Positions 32,145 through 43,301 of a DNA stretch of 64,000 bases are shown in pieces. A model generated the notes under the pieces. The model made no database searches. It worked only from the letters and a program-made list of their open reading frames with translations, and was not told the DNA's origin. The translations under genes and the position numbers were made by a program. The stretch is from Manihot esculenta (lineage: Eukaryota; Streptophyta; Magnoliopsida; Malpighiales; Euphorbiaceae): assembly GCF_001659605.2 (NCBI RefSeq), contig NC_035161.2, positions 9,099,738 to 9,163,737 of the forward strand, in the 5' to 3' direction. How positions within the stretch are numbered: the first letter of the stretch is position 1; every line of letters starts with the position of its first letter.

Positions 32145-34504
32145 TGTAATACCCGGCTAGAATCCGGCATCGTAATTCCTGCCCTCCGGCGGAATCTAGG
32201 GTGTTGGATCTCTCTAGAAGGGTAAAATGTATTTTGTAAATGTTTTTATAATGATTTCAATGGTTTTAATTGAAAAAGAATTGAGTTTTGAAGAGAAAAG
32301 ACCAAGGAGGAGTCTGCCAGGTTCGGCCGCCGAAAGTGATGTTCGGCCGCCGAACATGGTTTGGTTTCGGGTGTGCCTTTGGCCTCCGAAAGTTGAGTTG
32401 GGCAGAAACCAGGTTCGGCCGCCGAATCTCCATGTTCGGCCGCTGAACTTGCATGAGTTTTGGAGGCACGTTCGGCCTCCGAAGGTGTTTTTGGCCAGCC
32501 CTATAAATGGACGCCATGACCGAAACAGGGAGTTTTCTCCCCATTTTCGGCCACGGTGAGTCCCTACTCTCCCTTGGTTCATTTTTAACGATTTCTCCTC
32601 AAATCTTGTAAGATTTAACGAGTTTCAACTTGGTTTTGAAAGATTTGAGCTTTTGAGCAAGGTTTTTGGAGCTTGGAGGTTCAAGAACCAAATCTCTCCA
32701 ACCCCCGAGTTTAGGTCGTCTTCCTCTCGATCTTCAAGAGGTAAGGGTCGATCTTGAACTCTTTTTATGTTTTAAATAAGTTTTATGAAGATCTATGGGG
32801 GGTTAAAGGCATGTTTAGTTCATGAATAGGTTTATGGGTTTATGTTATGATTTGAACAATGTATGTTGGAAATGTGTTGTTTGAAGTGTTGTAGTTGGGG
32901 TATATTATAGTTTGAGACCCCTAGGTGTGATGTATGATGTGTATGCATGTGTAGAAACAAGTTTATGCATGATTTGAGGTGTTGGGAAGCAAATGTGCAT
33001 GAGGAGCCGAGTTTCTGCCCTTTGGCAGAAGCTCAGGTTCGGCCGCCGAAGTGACTTTCGGCCGCCGAACCCTCTTGTGAAGGCAGTTTCGGCTGCCGAA
33101 GCCTGCCCCCGAAAGTGGAGTTTCGGTTCTGTCTGGGACTTTCGGCCGCCGAAGGTGCCGCCGAACCTGCCCGAGTTTCGTCTCTGGAGGGGACTTTCGG
33201 CCGCCGAAGGTGCCGCCGAAAGTGCTCTGTCCAGCCTTTTTCTTGGGTGTTTTCCATGCATGTTTAAGTGATGTTTAGAGGGGTTTTTGGGGGTATGTTT
33301 ATGAGTTGTTAGAGTATGTTTGGCACCTCATTCGAGTCCACCTGTGTAGGATCGGACCCGAGAGACCGAGGAGGCCATTAGTGCTAGCAGGTGCAGAGTC
33401 AGTCGGCGTCGGCCAGGAGGTGAGTAGAACTAAACTTAATGTTTTATTTTAAGAAATTCTAAGGCCTAAAGCATGAGCATGCATCATGATTATGTATAGT
33501 AGGTTGATTGCACTAGTTCACGAATATGTTGCATTGCATTATTTCATGTTGATGCTGAGGTAGGTTTGGACCAAGGCGACTCCAATAGCCCATATCTGTC
33601 ATTGAGTCTTGTCTAAGTCCTTTGAGAGCCGGACGAGTACCTGTAGGAAAGTCCATGTGAGCTCTCTGTGGACCAGACACCATGTTATGTCTATGTTAGT
33701 CCTGTGAGCTTCTTTGGGGAGCCGGGCACCGACAGAGGGATTTTTGGGGTCATGTCCGATCCTTGAGAGTAAAGATGCTAGCAATTCAAGAGTACTCTCA
33801 GAAAACACTCCGTGGGGAATAGTTATCTGCATGAACCCCGAGACGGACCAGAGAAAGTTATGTGATTTACTTGTGTTATGACGCATTTCATGAAAGCATG
33901 TAATTAATGAATGGTTTTTTTCTGTTTCTACTCACTGGGCTTTTTAGCTCACCCCTTTCCCCTAACCCCAGTGTTGCAGGTTTAAGTCAGAGTCCAGAGG
34001 CTGCAGGGTAAAGTCAAGGTTAAGATATGCATGTTGTAATAGCTTAGATTATGTTTATGTTTAGTATGTTAGAGTGGACATGTATTATAAATTCATGTAA
34101 GATAATGTAATGTTAAGTAAAGTTGTGTCTATGGATTAGTTGTGCTTGGCCCTATAGACTGGTTAGTCCCTGTTAATGCATGGTTATGTTTATGTTATTA
34201 TGTTGAGTTGAGAACCAAACTTGAGGCATGTAATGTTACCCCATTGGAGTATATGATGAGGACTCCAGAGGTGGAGGTTTTATGATTTTATGATTTTATG
34301 ATGTATGTTTCATGTCAGGATACATGCACAGGTCAGATTTGGGTTCAACAGATGTTCAGTTTTCATGTTTTTATGGTTAAGTTTTAATCATGTATGGGAT
34401 TTGACCAGGTAATAGTATGTATGTTTGGCTTGCTACGGGTCCCGGCGGCCTTAAGCCGATCTGGATCCTAGCGCCGGTGGCGGTCCGGTTCCCGGGTCGT
34501 TACA
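32145..34504 (+). repeat. Solo Tekay LTR G (2360 bp)
   Basis: It runs from TGTAATACCCGGC to GGGTCGTTACA with CACTA-like sequence on both sides. TATAAAT is at 32502-32508; palindromes lie at 32321-32355, 32409-32450 and 33037-33220; donor-like sites lie near 32553 and 32741. The flanking pentamers are GTTAG on the left and CTAAC on the right, which are reverse complements of each other and not a direct duplication. Confidence 0.88.
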
Positions 34505-34888
34505 CTAACGGACTTGAAAGCCATTAGTAAAAATTTATCAAGGAGCGTTTTAACAACGGATCGTAATCCATTAATAATCTGTTGATAATTCATTTATCAA
34601 CAGATTTTTATAGGATTACCAACGGAAAATTTCGTTGATAATTCAAAAGTTTTTTGTAGTGTTGCAAGCGAAAAGAAAAATTAAAATAAAAGTTAATTTA
34701 ACCATATAAGGGTCAATCTTTATAGTGTATAAAATAAAACTATTGAACTAAATGGTTTAATATAGGGAAATAACTTCTAAGTCCATGGAGAAATAGGGGT
34801 AAAGTTATTAAAATTTTGCTAAAATAAAATGGTTTATTTAACCTTTTCAGCTTAAACAATTAGTAGGCTCTATTCTTAAGAGCTTAAA
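34505..34888. other. CACTA right end and AT-rich flank
   Basis: The CACTA-like subterminal repeats continue to 34661. From 34662 to 34888 the DNA is AT-rich with no recognisable feature. Confidence 0.6.
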
Positions 34889-37194
34889 TGTAATACCCTG
34901 CTAGACTCCGGTATCGAAATTCCTACCGTCCGGTGAAATCTCGGATGTCGGAAACCTCTAGAAGGGTGAAACCATGTTTTCATAAAATTTTTTAATGTAT
35001 TTTATGGTTTTAATCAAGTAAGAAATGAGTTTTTGCATGAAAAATAATCTTGGAGGAAGACCCAGGTTCGGCCGCCGAACGTGCATGCACTTCGGGTGTG
35101 CCTTAGGCCCCCGAAAGCATAAGTGAGGGAAGTCCAGGTTCGGCCGCCGAACCTTATGTTCGGCCGCCGAACATGGCATGCATGCGGAGGCACGTTAGGC
35201 CCCCGAAAGTGGCCTGGCCAGCCACCTATAAAGGGGTCCCCATGTCCGAACGAGCGAGCTTTTCTCCCCATTTTCGACCAAGGTGAGCTCTCCGCTGCCC
35301 CTCTTCGATTTTTAGCTTCTTCCTTCAGATCTTTCATGATTTTCATGAGATTTTACTTTATTTTGAAGATTTTTGAGCATTTGAACAAGTTTTGAGGCTT
35401 GGAAGACTCAGGAGCTCTTTTCCTTAGTTCTCCAAGTTTAAGTTGTCTCTCTCTCGATCTTCAAGAGGTAAGAGCCGATCTTGAACTCATTTTATATTTT
35501 AAGTAAATTTTAAGTTGATTCATGGGGTAGAAAGGCATGTTCAGGTTAGATGAGCATGGTTAGGTTTTATGTGAACTTGTGGACAATGTGAGTTGATGTG
35601 TTGTTGCTATGTGTTGTAGTTGGGGTTTAGGATAGTTTGAAGCCCCTAGGAGCTTATGTATGTTTCTATGCATGTTTTGGTTGAGTTGTATGCTTGATTG
35701 AAAGGTTGAGAGGCATTTGTGCATGTTGGAGCCGAGTTTCTGCCATTTGGGAGAAACCAGGTTCGGCAGCCGAAGGAACTTTCGGCAGCCGAACATGCCT
35801 GTGAAGGCTAGCCTTTCGGCTGCCGAAGCCTGCCCCCGAAAATGGACTTTCGTCTCTAGAGGGGACTTTCCGCCGCCGAAGGTGCCGCCGAACATGCATG
35901 AGTTTCGCCTCTGGAGAGAACCTTCGGCCGCCGAAGGTGCATGACTTTCGGCTCTGGAAGGACTTTCGGCCGCCGAACCTGCCGCCGAAAGTGCCCTGCT
36001 CAGCCCTCTTTTGCATGAATTCTTTGATTATTTTGAGGTGTTTTTAGGGGGTCTTTGGGGGGTATTTTAGAGTCATGTTCTAGTTTGTTTGGTCACTCAT
36101 TTGAGTCCAACTGTGTAGGTTCGGACCCGAGGAACCGAGGACCCCAGCAGTGAGTCAGCTGCTCCAGGATATTTTCAGAGCTAGCCAGAGGTGAATAGAA
36201 TAAATCTTTATGTTTTAAAGCAAATAAATTATTAAGTTTGAGCATGTTCATACATCATGAATGCCATGTGATATCCTAGGTTGTTTGCATTAGAATTCAC
36301 GAATATGCTGCATTGCATAATTCTATGATGGATGTGGATGGATGTTGGATGATCCTTAGTCCTCGATATGATGCGATGTGATATGATACGGTATGGTATG
36401 GTATGGAAGTCCGGTTGACCCATTCTACGTCCCGGCACTATGTAAGAGAAAGACCGCGGTTGACCCATTCTACGTCCCGGCATCTTGGAATGTTATGTTA
36501 TGTTATGTTTAAGAGAAAGACCGGTTGACCCATTCTACGTCCCGGTACTTTGGAATGTAGAGGACTATAGGTGACAACACCATCCTTGATGTGATTTGTT
36601 TGTGATGTGTTGCATTCCATGCAAGCATAAAAATTTAATATATGATTTAAATGTATTACTATTTTGCCCACTGGGCTCTAGTAGCTCACATCTTTTCCCT
36701 AATTCCCCAGGTATGCAGGTACGGGTTAGACCAGGAGGTCAGCTAGAGTAAAGTCTTGTTTATGTAATAGCTAGTGGTGGACATGACGGTTATTGAAATG
36801 TATTGTATTGAATAGTTATGTAATGAAATGATGTTATTGAGGATTAGAATGTGCTTGACCCTAGTTTGTATGGTTATCCCTTTTGATACATGATCTCTCC
36901 AAAGTAATGATTTATGAATGTTTTATGTAAACCAAACTTAATGTATGAATGTTACCCCATTAGAGCATTGATGAGGATTCCAATGTGGGGTTAATGATTA
37001 TAGTTATGATTTTATGCATGCACAGGTTGAGTTTGGTAATTGAATGAGAAAAGTTCAAATTTTTATGTATATGTTGATCATGTATGGGATTAAACAGGTT
37101 TACAGGTTGTATGTCAGGCTTGCTACAGGTCCCGGCGGCCTTAAGCCGATCTGGATCCTAGCGCTGGTAGCGGTCCGATTTTCGGGTCGTTACA
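34889..37194 (+). repeat. Solo Tekay LTR H (2306 bp) with perfect duplication
   Basis: It starts TGTAATACCCTGC and ends GGGTCGTTACA. TTAAA flanks both sides (34884-34888 and 37195-37199), so this is a clean solo LTR left by recombination between two LTRs of one element. TATAAA is at 35227-35232; palindromes lie around 35066-35175 and 35760-35980; hairpin units lie at about 36405-36545. Confidence 0.92.
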
Positions 37195-37199
37195 TTAAA

Positions 37200-37700
37200 T
37201 GTCTTTTTTTTTTTTTGTTTTTTTTTTTACTATGAGATGCAGAGTTCAATTATGCATAATAAATCTAAGGGAAGAATGATGAATGAATTTTGTGCTAAGA
37301 GATTTGACTACTTGGTTACCACTATATCTTACAAAAGAAAAATTAGTTCTCTAAAATTATTAGAGAAAGTATTTGTTACGACTCAATTTTGGGCCGTACT
37401 AGTACTAGGACTTAAACCAGCCTAAAGCTCCCAAAACCCTTAAGATACACCTGTTATCTCTGATTTTATAAATAATACCATAAAAAATGCCCAAAATTAA
37501 GAAATTAAATATATAGAATTTCACTATAAACTAGACATACTAACGGGAAGAAAACTCACCTGAGCTACATGTGAATAAATTTCAAGAATTTGGAGAGTTT
37601 AGCTCACTCTTACAGTTCACAATATTCTAAAATAATCAAAATAATAATAGTAACACTACAGAGAGCTAAGTTCTCCAAAAGAATTCTAATATCACAAAAA
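37200..37700. other. T-rich and AT-rich DNA with a possible old LTR remnant
   Basis: Poly-T runs occupy about 37204-37229. At 37376-37440, TGTTACGACTCAATTTTGGG followed by a TAGGACTTAAACCAGCCTAA-like block resembles the reverse complement of a gypsy LTR end, far diverged from the Tekay LTRs here. No gene is seen. Confidence 0.4.
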
Positions 37701-38634
37701 TATTAATAGAGCATATTTTAGTCCATATTTTCATGATCTTATTGATGTTTATTTGCACCTATTTTACCTAATTTTGCGGTTTTAATCATGTTTTGCAAGT
37801 ATTAGGTGTGAGGAAATAATTTGGAGAAAATGCTCTTAAAAATGCCAAAAGAAGCCAAAACTAGAGAAGCAACCTTCGGATGCAACTTTCGGAAGCCAAA
37901 AATCAGTCACCTTCGGCGGCACCTTCGGCCGCCGAACCATGCAGACAGAGACGAAAGTCCACTACCTTCGGCCGCCGAATCTCTATGTTCGGCCGCCGAA
38001 CCTTCAGAACACAGACGCAAGTCCAGCCTCCGAAACTCAACTTAGGCAGCCGAAAATGCGCTCTATTGCACTCTTTCCTTGTTCAAGAAGCCATATCCAA
38101 AGTTGCCATATTTGAGGAGCCATATAAGGGAAATATCTTGAGATCCAAATCTTCAATATTCACATTCAATTATTGGATTTCAAGATCCCCCTTATTAAGG
38201 AAAGAAAATCCAAAGATCACATGCTTCCTACTTAGTGCTATGCACATTCAAAATTCAAAAGGAGTCTCTACCTTCCTTAGTAGTGCATGGGCAGCCTCTT
38301 AACTCTTTAGGCAACATCTTGGAGACCTTGGGCAGCAAGGAAAAAGACCAAAGTGCCCCCACTTGCCTTCCATCACATGCAACTCGTTTTTGCCTTCATA
38401 CATGCACAAACAAGGCACATGCAACACCAAGGACACTTTGGATAGCCTCTAAAAGCCTCCTGGACTTCCATGAAACCCTAGGCAGCCTCTCAAGACCTAT
38501 TTAAAGGCCCCAAGAAGACAAGAAGACAGCTTTTCATCCTCCCAATTTTCGGCAAGGCTCCAAGCCTCTCTCTCCACCTTAGTTCTTCATCTTTTGCTTT
38601 CTTCTCTTTTATTTTCTGTTTTAATTCAGCCATG
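37700..38634 (+). repeat. Athila 5' LTR, first segment
   Basis: The left border is estimated. The segment contains TTCGGC-N-GCCGAA palindromes and their partners at about 37872-38055, the same motif as in the Tekay LTRs, including AGAGACGAAAGTC. A TATTTAAAGG at about 38489 could be the TATA box. F inserted after CCATG (38630-38634). Confidence 0.55.
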
Positions 38635-38902
38635 TGTAACGACCCGAAAATCGGACCGCTAGCGGCGCTAGGATCCAGATCGGCTTAAGGCCGCCAGGAC
38701 CCGTAGCAAGCCTGACATATAACCTGTAAACCTGTATAATCCCATACATGATCAACAACATACATAAAAATTAAAACTTTTCTTTCCATTCATACACCAA
38801 ACTCAACCTGTGCATGCACTGTACATAACATAATCATAAACATTGATTCCTCTGTGGGATTCAACAGTGCCCTCAAATGGGTGACATAACCTGTGTTGAG
38901 TT
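38635..38902 (-). repeat. 3' LTR of element F, distal segment (268 bp)
   Basis: It corresponds to 48569-48836 of the 5' LTR at the same length. It ends with GAGTT (38898-38902), the left duplication of solo LTR I. Confidence 0.9.
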
Positions 38903-41148
38903 TGTAACGACCCCAAAATGGACCGTCACCGGCGCTAGGATTCAGGTCGGCTTAAGGCCGCCAGAACCCGTAGCAAGCCTGCTATACTCTCTGTGTACCT
39001 GTAAAACTCATACATGATCATACATTTTCTATGAAAATAAAAACTCTTTTCTGAACTAAGGCTTAACCTGTGCATGCACTATCTCTGTACTCTGTACTCT
39101 GTACCCCTGACTAGAGCTTGCTCTAGATGGGTTAACTCATACCTGTTAAGCCTGGTTTTTCACATACAGTAAAACATATAGAAATATACAGATCATGTAC
39201 ATAACAAACATCACTAAGTCAAGCACATTGCTAACGTTATACACAACTATTACGTCTCTTGAATATTACATGTCCACTCTAAGCTATTACACATCTCGTT
39301 ACTCTTTCTGTACTCTGTGGATCTCCTCTGTATACTGTACACTGAACCTGCAAAACTGGGGTTAAGGGAGTGGGATGAGCTCTATAGCCCAGTGAGTAGA
39401 ACAGTAAAACATCTCATTAAAATATGATCTCATGGAATGCACCATATCACAAACAATCCACATAAAGGGTAAACCTGTCACCACATAGTCCCGGTAACTC
39501 TGCCGTGCCAGGGCGTAGAATCGAGCACCTGGTCTTCCTGTCATATATGTATATGTGTATATAACACCTCTGTACTTACCATTGCCAGGGCGTAGTCAAA
39601 GGCTCCTGGACTTTACTATATACCTACCAGGGCGTAGTCAAAGGCTCCTAGACTTCTCTATACCTGCCAGGGCGTAGTCAAAGGCTCCTGGACTTCTCTC
39701 AGAGACTATTGGATCATTCAGCATTCACCTACATCAACAAATAACGATGCAATGCAACATACTCGTGGAGTCTAATGCAAACAACCTGCTGTATACTCAT
39801 AATGCATGAACTATGCTGAAAGCAGTTTATGTTTCAATTAAAAGTATTAAGGTTAGTTCCACTCACCTCTGGCTAACTGGACTGACTCTGCAGGCTCTGA
39901 AAACTCTGGAGCAGTACTCACTGCTGCTCTCTCTGGTTCCTCGGGTCTGTAACTATACAGATGGACTCAAATGAGGGACCAAACTAGTGCTAGAACAACT
40001 CTATGAAACCCCCCAAGAATCCCCTGAAACTCACTCTAACATCCATGCAAAGCATGCAAAGGAAAGCTGGACAGGACACTTTCGGCGGCAGGTTCGGCGG
40101 CCGAAAGTCCTCTCCAGAGACGAAACTCAAGCACCTTCGGCGGCCGAATCTCTACTTTCGGCAGCCGAACCCTTTCGGGGGCAAGTTTCGGAGGCTGAAA
40201 GGCACTCCAGAGACGAAAGTCTCTAACCTTCGGCGGCACCTTCGGCAGCAGAACTCCCCTCCAGAGCCGAAAGTCCAAAAGATCGGGGGCAAGCTTGGGC
40301 AGCCGAAGCCACCTCCTCTCACCTCCTCAGGGGTTCGGCGGCCGAATGTACCTTCAGCTGCTGAACCTGAGTTCATCAGCAGGGCAGAAACTTGCCCTGC
40401 CTCTCGCCCAATGCACAAAACTCACTCCAACTCAAACACCTCACTTCCTCCACTTGCATACACTCATGTATATGCTCAAAGGGGTCAGAAACTACCTTAA
40501 AACCCCATTGGCTCATAAAATCATCAAAACCTCACAAATAACCCTATTCATGCAACTCTCCCCCAAAACCACATAAAACCTTCAGAAAACATAAAAACAA
40601 GCTCAGGATCTTCACTTACCTCTTGAAACCAAGAAGATGAACGATCCTAACGTGGAGTTTTGGAGCAACTCTCCTTCAAACTCTCCAAACTTCACAACTT
40701 TGAGTTTTTAGCTTAAAACCTTCAAAATAACATAAAACCTAATCAAATCTTTGCAAGATTGGATGAAAACATGAAAGAATACTCACAAAGGACAGAGTCT
40801 CACCTCAGCAAGTGAAAGAAAACGGTGATGTTTATCCTTTCAACCGACTGAGGGCCATTTATAGGTGGCTGGCCAGACCACCTTCGGCGGCCACACGTGA
40901 AACCGAAAGCCATGCATGTTCGGCGGCCGAACCTCAACTTCGGCGGCCGAACTTCAACTTCGACGGCCGAACTTGGCTTTTCTGCCTTGGTTCCTTTCAC
41001 TCAAAAACTCATTTCATATGCTTTCAAACTTGATGAACATATCAAAACATTTTAGAAAAACATAAATCGAACCTTTCTAGAGACGTCCGACATCCCGGAT
41101 CCCACCAGAAAGCAGAATTCCGATGCCGGACTCCAGCCGGGTATTACA
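38903..41148 (-). repeat. Solo Tekay LTR I (2246 bp) inside the LTR of F
   Basis: On the minus strand it runs from TGTAATACCCGGC (41148) to GTTACA (38903). GAGTT flanks it on both sides (38898-38902 and 41149-41153). Palindromes lie at 40080-40372 and 40918-40973. Tandem GCCAGGGCGTAGTCAAAGGC units lie at about 39505-39705. It belongs to the same subfamily as K but keeps a TATAAAT box (complement of about 40857-40863) and a donor-like GAG/GTGAGA. Confidence 0.92.
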
Positions 41149-41153
41149 GAGTT

Positions 41154-43204
41154 GGTTTACATAAACATCATAAAAATCTCTAAGATCATGTATGAAAAGG
41201 GATAACAACAATCTATGGTCAAGCACACCTCTAACATCCATAAACATCATCTCATTACATATCTAAACTATTCTTTTTTTTTTTTTACATTACATCATAA
41301 TCATTTATCATGTCCACACTAAACTATTACATAACCAAAACTTCATTACTCTATTCGGACTCCTACTCTATCCTGTACCTGCAAGCCTAGGGTAAAGGGA
41401 GAGGGGTGAGCTAAAAGCCCAGTGAGTAGAGCTATAAAAAACATATTAACACTATGCTCCAATGGAATGCATCATAACACAGACAATTCACATAAGGGTT
41501 GGGTGAACTTGTCACCAATTAGTCCAAGCTAACTCTGTGCCAGGCCGTAGCATGGGGTCCTGGTCTTCCTGTCATAACATACATTACTTACCATTGCCCC
41601 AGGGCCTCCTCTGGGCTCCTGGTCTTCGAGTCCCATAACCGTGCCAGGCCGTAGAATGGGGTCCTGGTCTTTCCTTACTCTGTGCCAGGCCGTAGAATGG
41701 GGTCTTGGTCTTCCTGTCATGGACTAATTGGGTCATCCAATATTCACCCACATCAACAACAATAGATGCAATGTGGCAGATTCGTGAAAACTAATGCAAT
41801 CATCCTATTGCATAATCATGATGCATGAAACATGATAAAACATTTAATTTCTCAATTTAAAAGATTAAGTTTAGTTCCACTCGCCTCTGGCTGACTCTGA
41901 CAACACCGAAGCAGCTGAACTCACTGCTGGGGTCCTCGGTTCCTCGGGTCCGAACCTACACAGGTGGACTCAAATGAGGGACCAAACATACTAGAACATA
42001 TCTCTAAACTACTCTCAAAAACCCCCTAAAACATCATAAAACAACCATAGAAAAACATGCAAAGGAGGCCTGGACAGGGCACTTTCGGCGGCAGGTTCGG
42101 CGGCCGAAAGTCCCTCCAGAGCCGAAAGTCAGGCAGGTTCGGCAGCACCTTCGGCGGCCGAAACTCCCAGACAGAGACGAAACTCGTGCATGTTCGGCGG
42201 CACTTTCGGCGGCCGAAACTGCCAGACAGAGACGAAAGTCTCCTTTCGGGGGCAGGCTTCGGCAGCCGAAAGGCTTGCCTCCCCAGCCATGTTCGGCGGC
42301 CGAAAGTCCTTCGGCTGCCGAACCTGGTTTCTGCCAAAGGGCAGAAACTTGGCTCCTTTTGCACATTTCGCCTCCAAACCTTCCAAACATGCATCAAACC
42401 TATTCTACAACACACAAACACAAGCACACATGTTCCTAGGGGCCTCAAATCATCATAAACCCAATCTACAAAACATCAAGCATCCACATTGCTCAAGAAC
42501 ATACATTAAACCCATAAACATAACCATAACCTAAACATGCATTCTACCCCCATAGATCTACTTAAAACTTACTTAAAACATGCAATGAGCTTAAGATCGG
42601 CTCTTACCTCTTGAAGATCGAGAGAGAGGCGACCTAAAACTCGGAGGTGGGAGAGATTGGGTTCTTGAACCTCCAAGCTCCAAAACTTTGCTCAAAAGCT
42701 CAAATCTTCAAAACAAAGTTAAAACAAATGAAAATCTTGAAAGATCTAGTGGAAGAACATCAAAGATTGGTGAGCGACGGCGGAGAACTCACCTTGGCCG
42801 AAAATGGGGAAAAAGCTCGCCCGTTTTCGGCTAAGGGACCCTTTTATAGTGGCTGGCCAGGCCACGTTCGGGGGCCGAACGTGCCTTCGCATGCATGCCA
42901 TGTTCGGCGGCCGAACTTGAGGTTCGGCGGCCGAACCTGGACTTCCCTCACTTATGCTTTCGGGGGCCTAAAGCACACCCGCAACGCATGCATGTTCGGC
43001 GGCCGAACTTGAGGTTCGACGGCCGAACCTGGGTTTTCCTCCAAAGCTATTTTCATGAAAAAACTCATTTTCTTTCATGCTTAAAACATAAAACACATTA
43101 AAACATTTTATAAAAACATGGTTCTACCCTTCTAGAGGTCTCCGACACCCGAAATTCCACCGGACGGTAGGAATTCCAATACCGGAGTCTAGCCGGGTAT
43201 TACA
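41154..43204 (-). repeat. 3' LTR of element F, proximal segment (2051 bp)
   Basis: The matching part of the 5' LTR is 2011 bases. The 40-base difference is two 20-base units of the palindrome region near 42898-43025. TATAAAA is at complement 42842-42848. Palindromes lie at 42084-42325 and 42898-43025, hairpin units at about 41530-41725. Confidence 0.9.
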
Positions 43205-43241
43205 TTCTCCCCCCCTTAAGAACATTCGTCCCCGAATGTTC
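43205..43241 (-). promoter_or_regulatory. Polypurine tract and hairpin of element F
   Basis: The minus strand reads a G-rich purine run ending at 43205, next to the 3' LTR, preceded by the GAACATTCG/CGAATGTTC hairpin (43220-43241). Confidence 0.85.
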
Positions 43242-43301
43242 CTCAACTAGCACATGCATAGAGTCATCACAACATACACATAAAACACATAGAGACTAAC
43301 C

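Larger units (their letters stand above)
30750..34661. mobile_element. Non-autonomous CACTA (En/Spm)-like DNA transposon, split by a solo LTR
   Basis: The right end reads CACTACAAAAAAC on the minus strand from 34661. Subterminal regions on both sides are full of direct and inverted copies of ACGGATTT and AAATCCGT (30775-31380, 32035-32130, 34505-34640), as in CACTA elements. The left end near 30750 is degraded (ATAAGAAAGTTT before TTACCAACGG). No transposase is present. Without the nested LTR it is about 1.55 kb. Confidence 0.65.

Noticed and set aside
37237..37425. Possible small host gene between solo LTR H and the Athila element
   Set aside because: The frame of 62 codons lies in AT-rich DNA, has no recognisable domain and ends in an LTR-like remnant.
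38235..38504. Open frame of 89 codons in the Athila 5' LTR
   Set aside because: It lies wholly in the LTR, overlaps the likely promoter region and shows no domain or codon bias.
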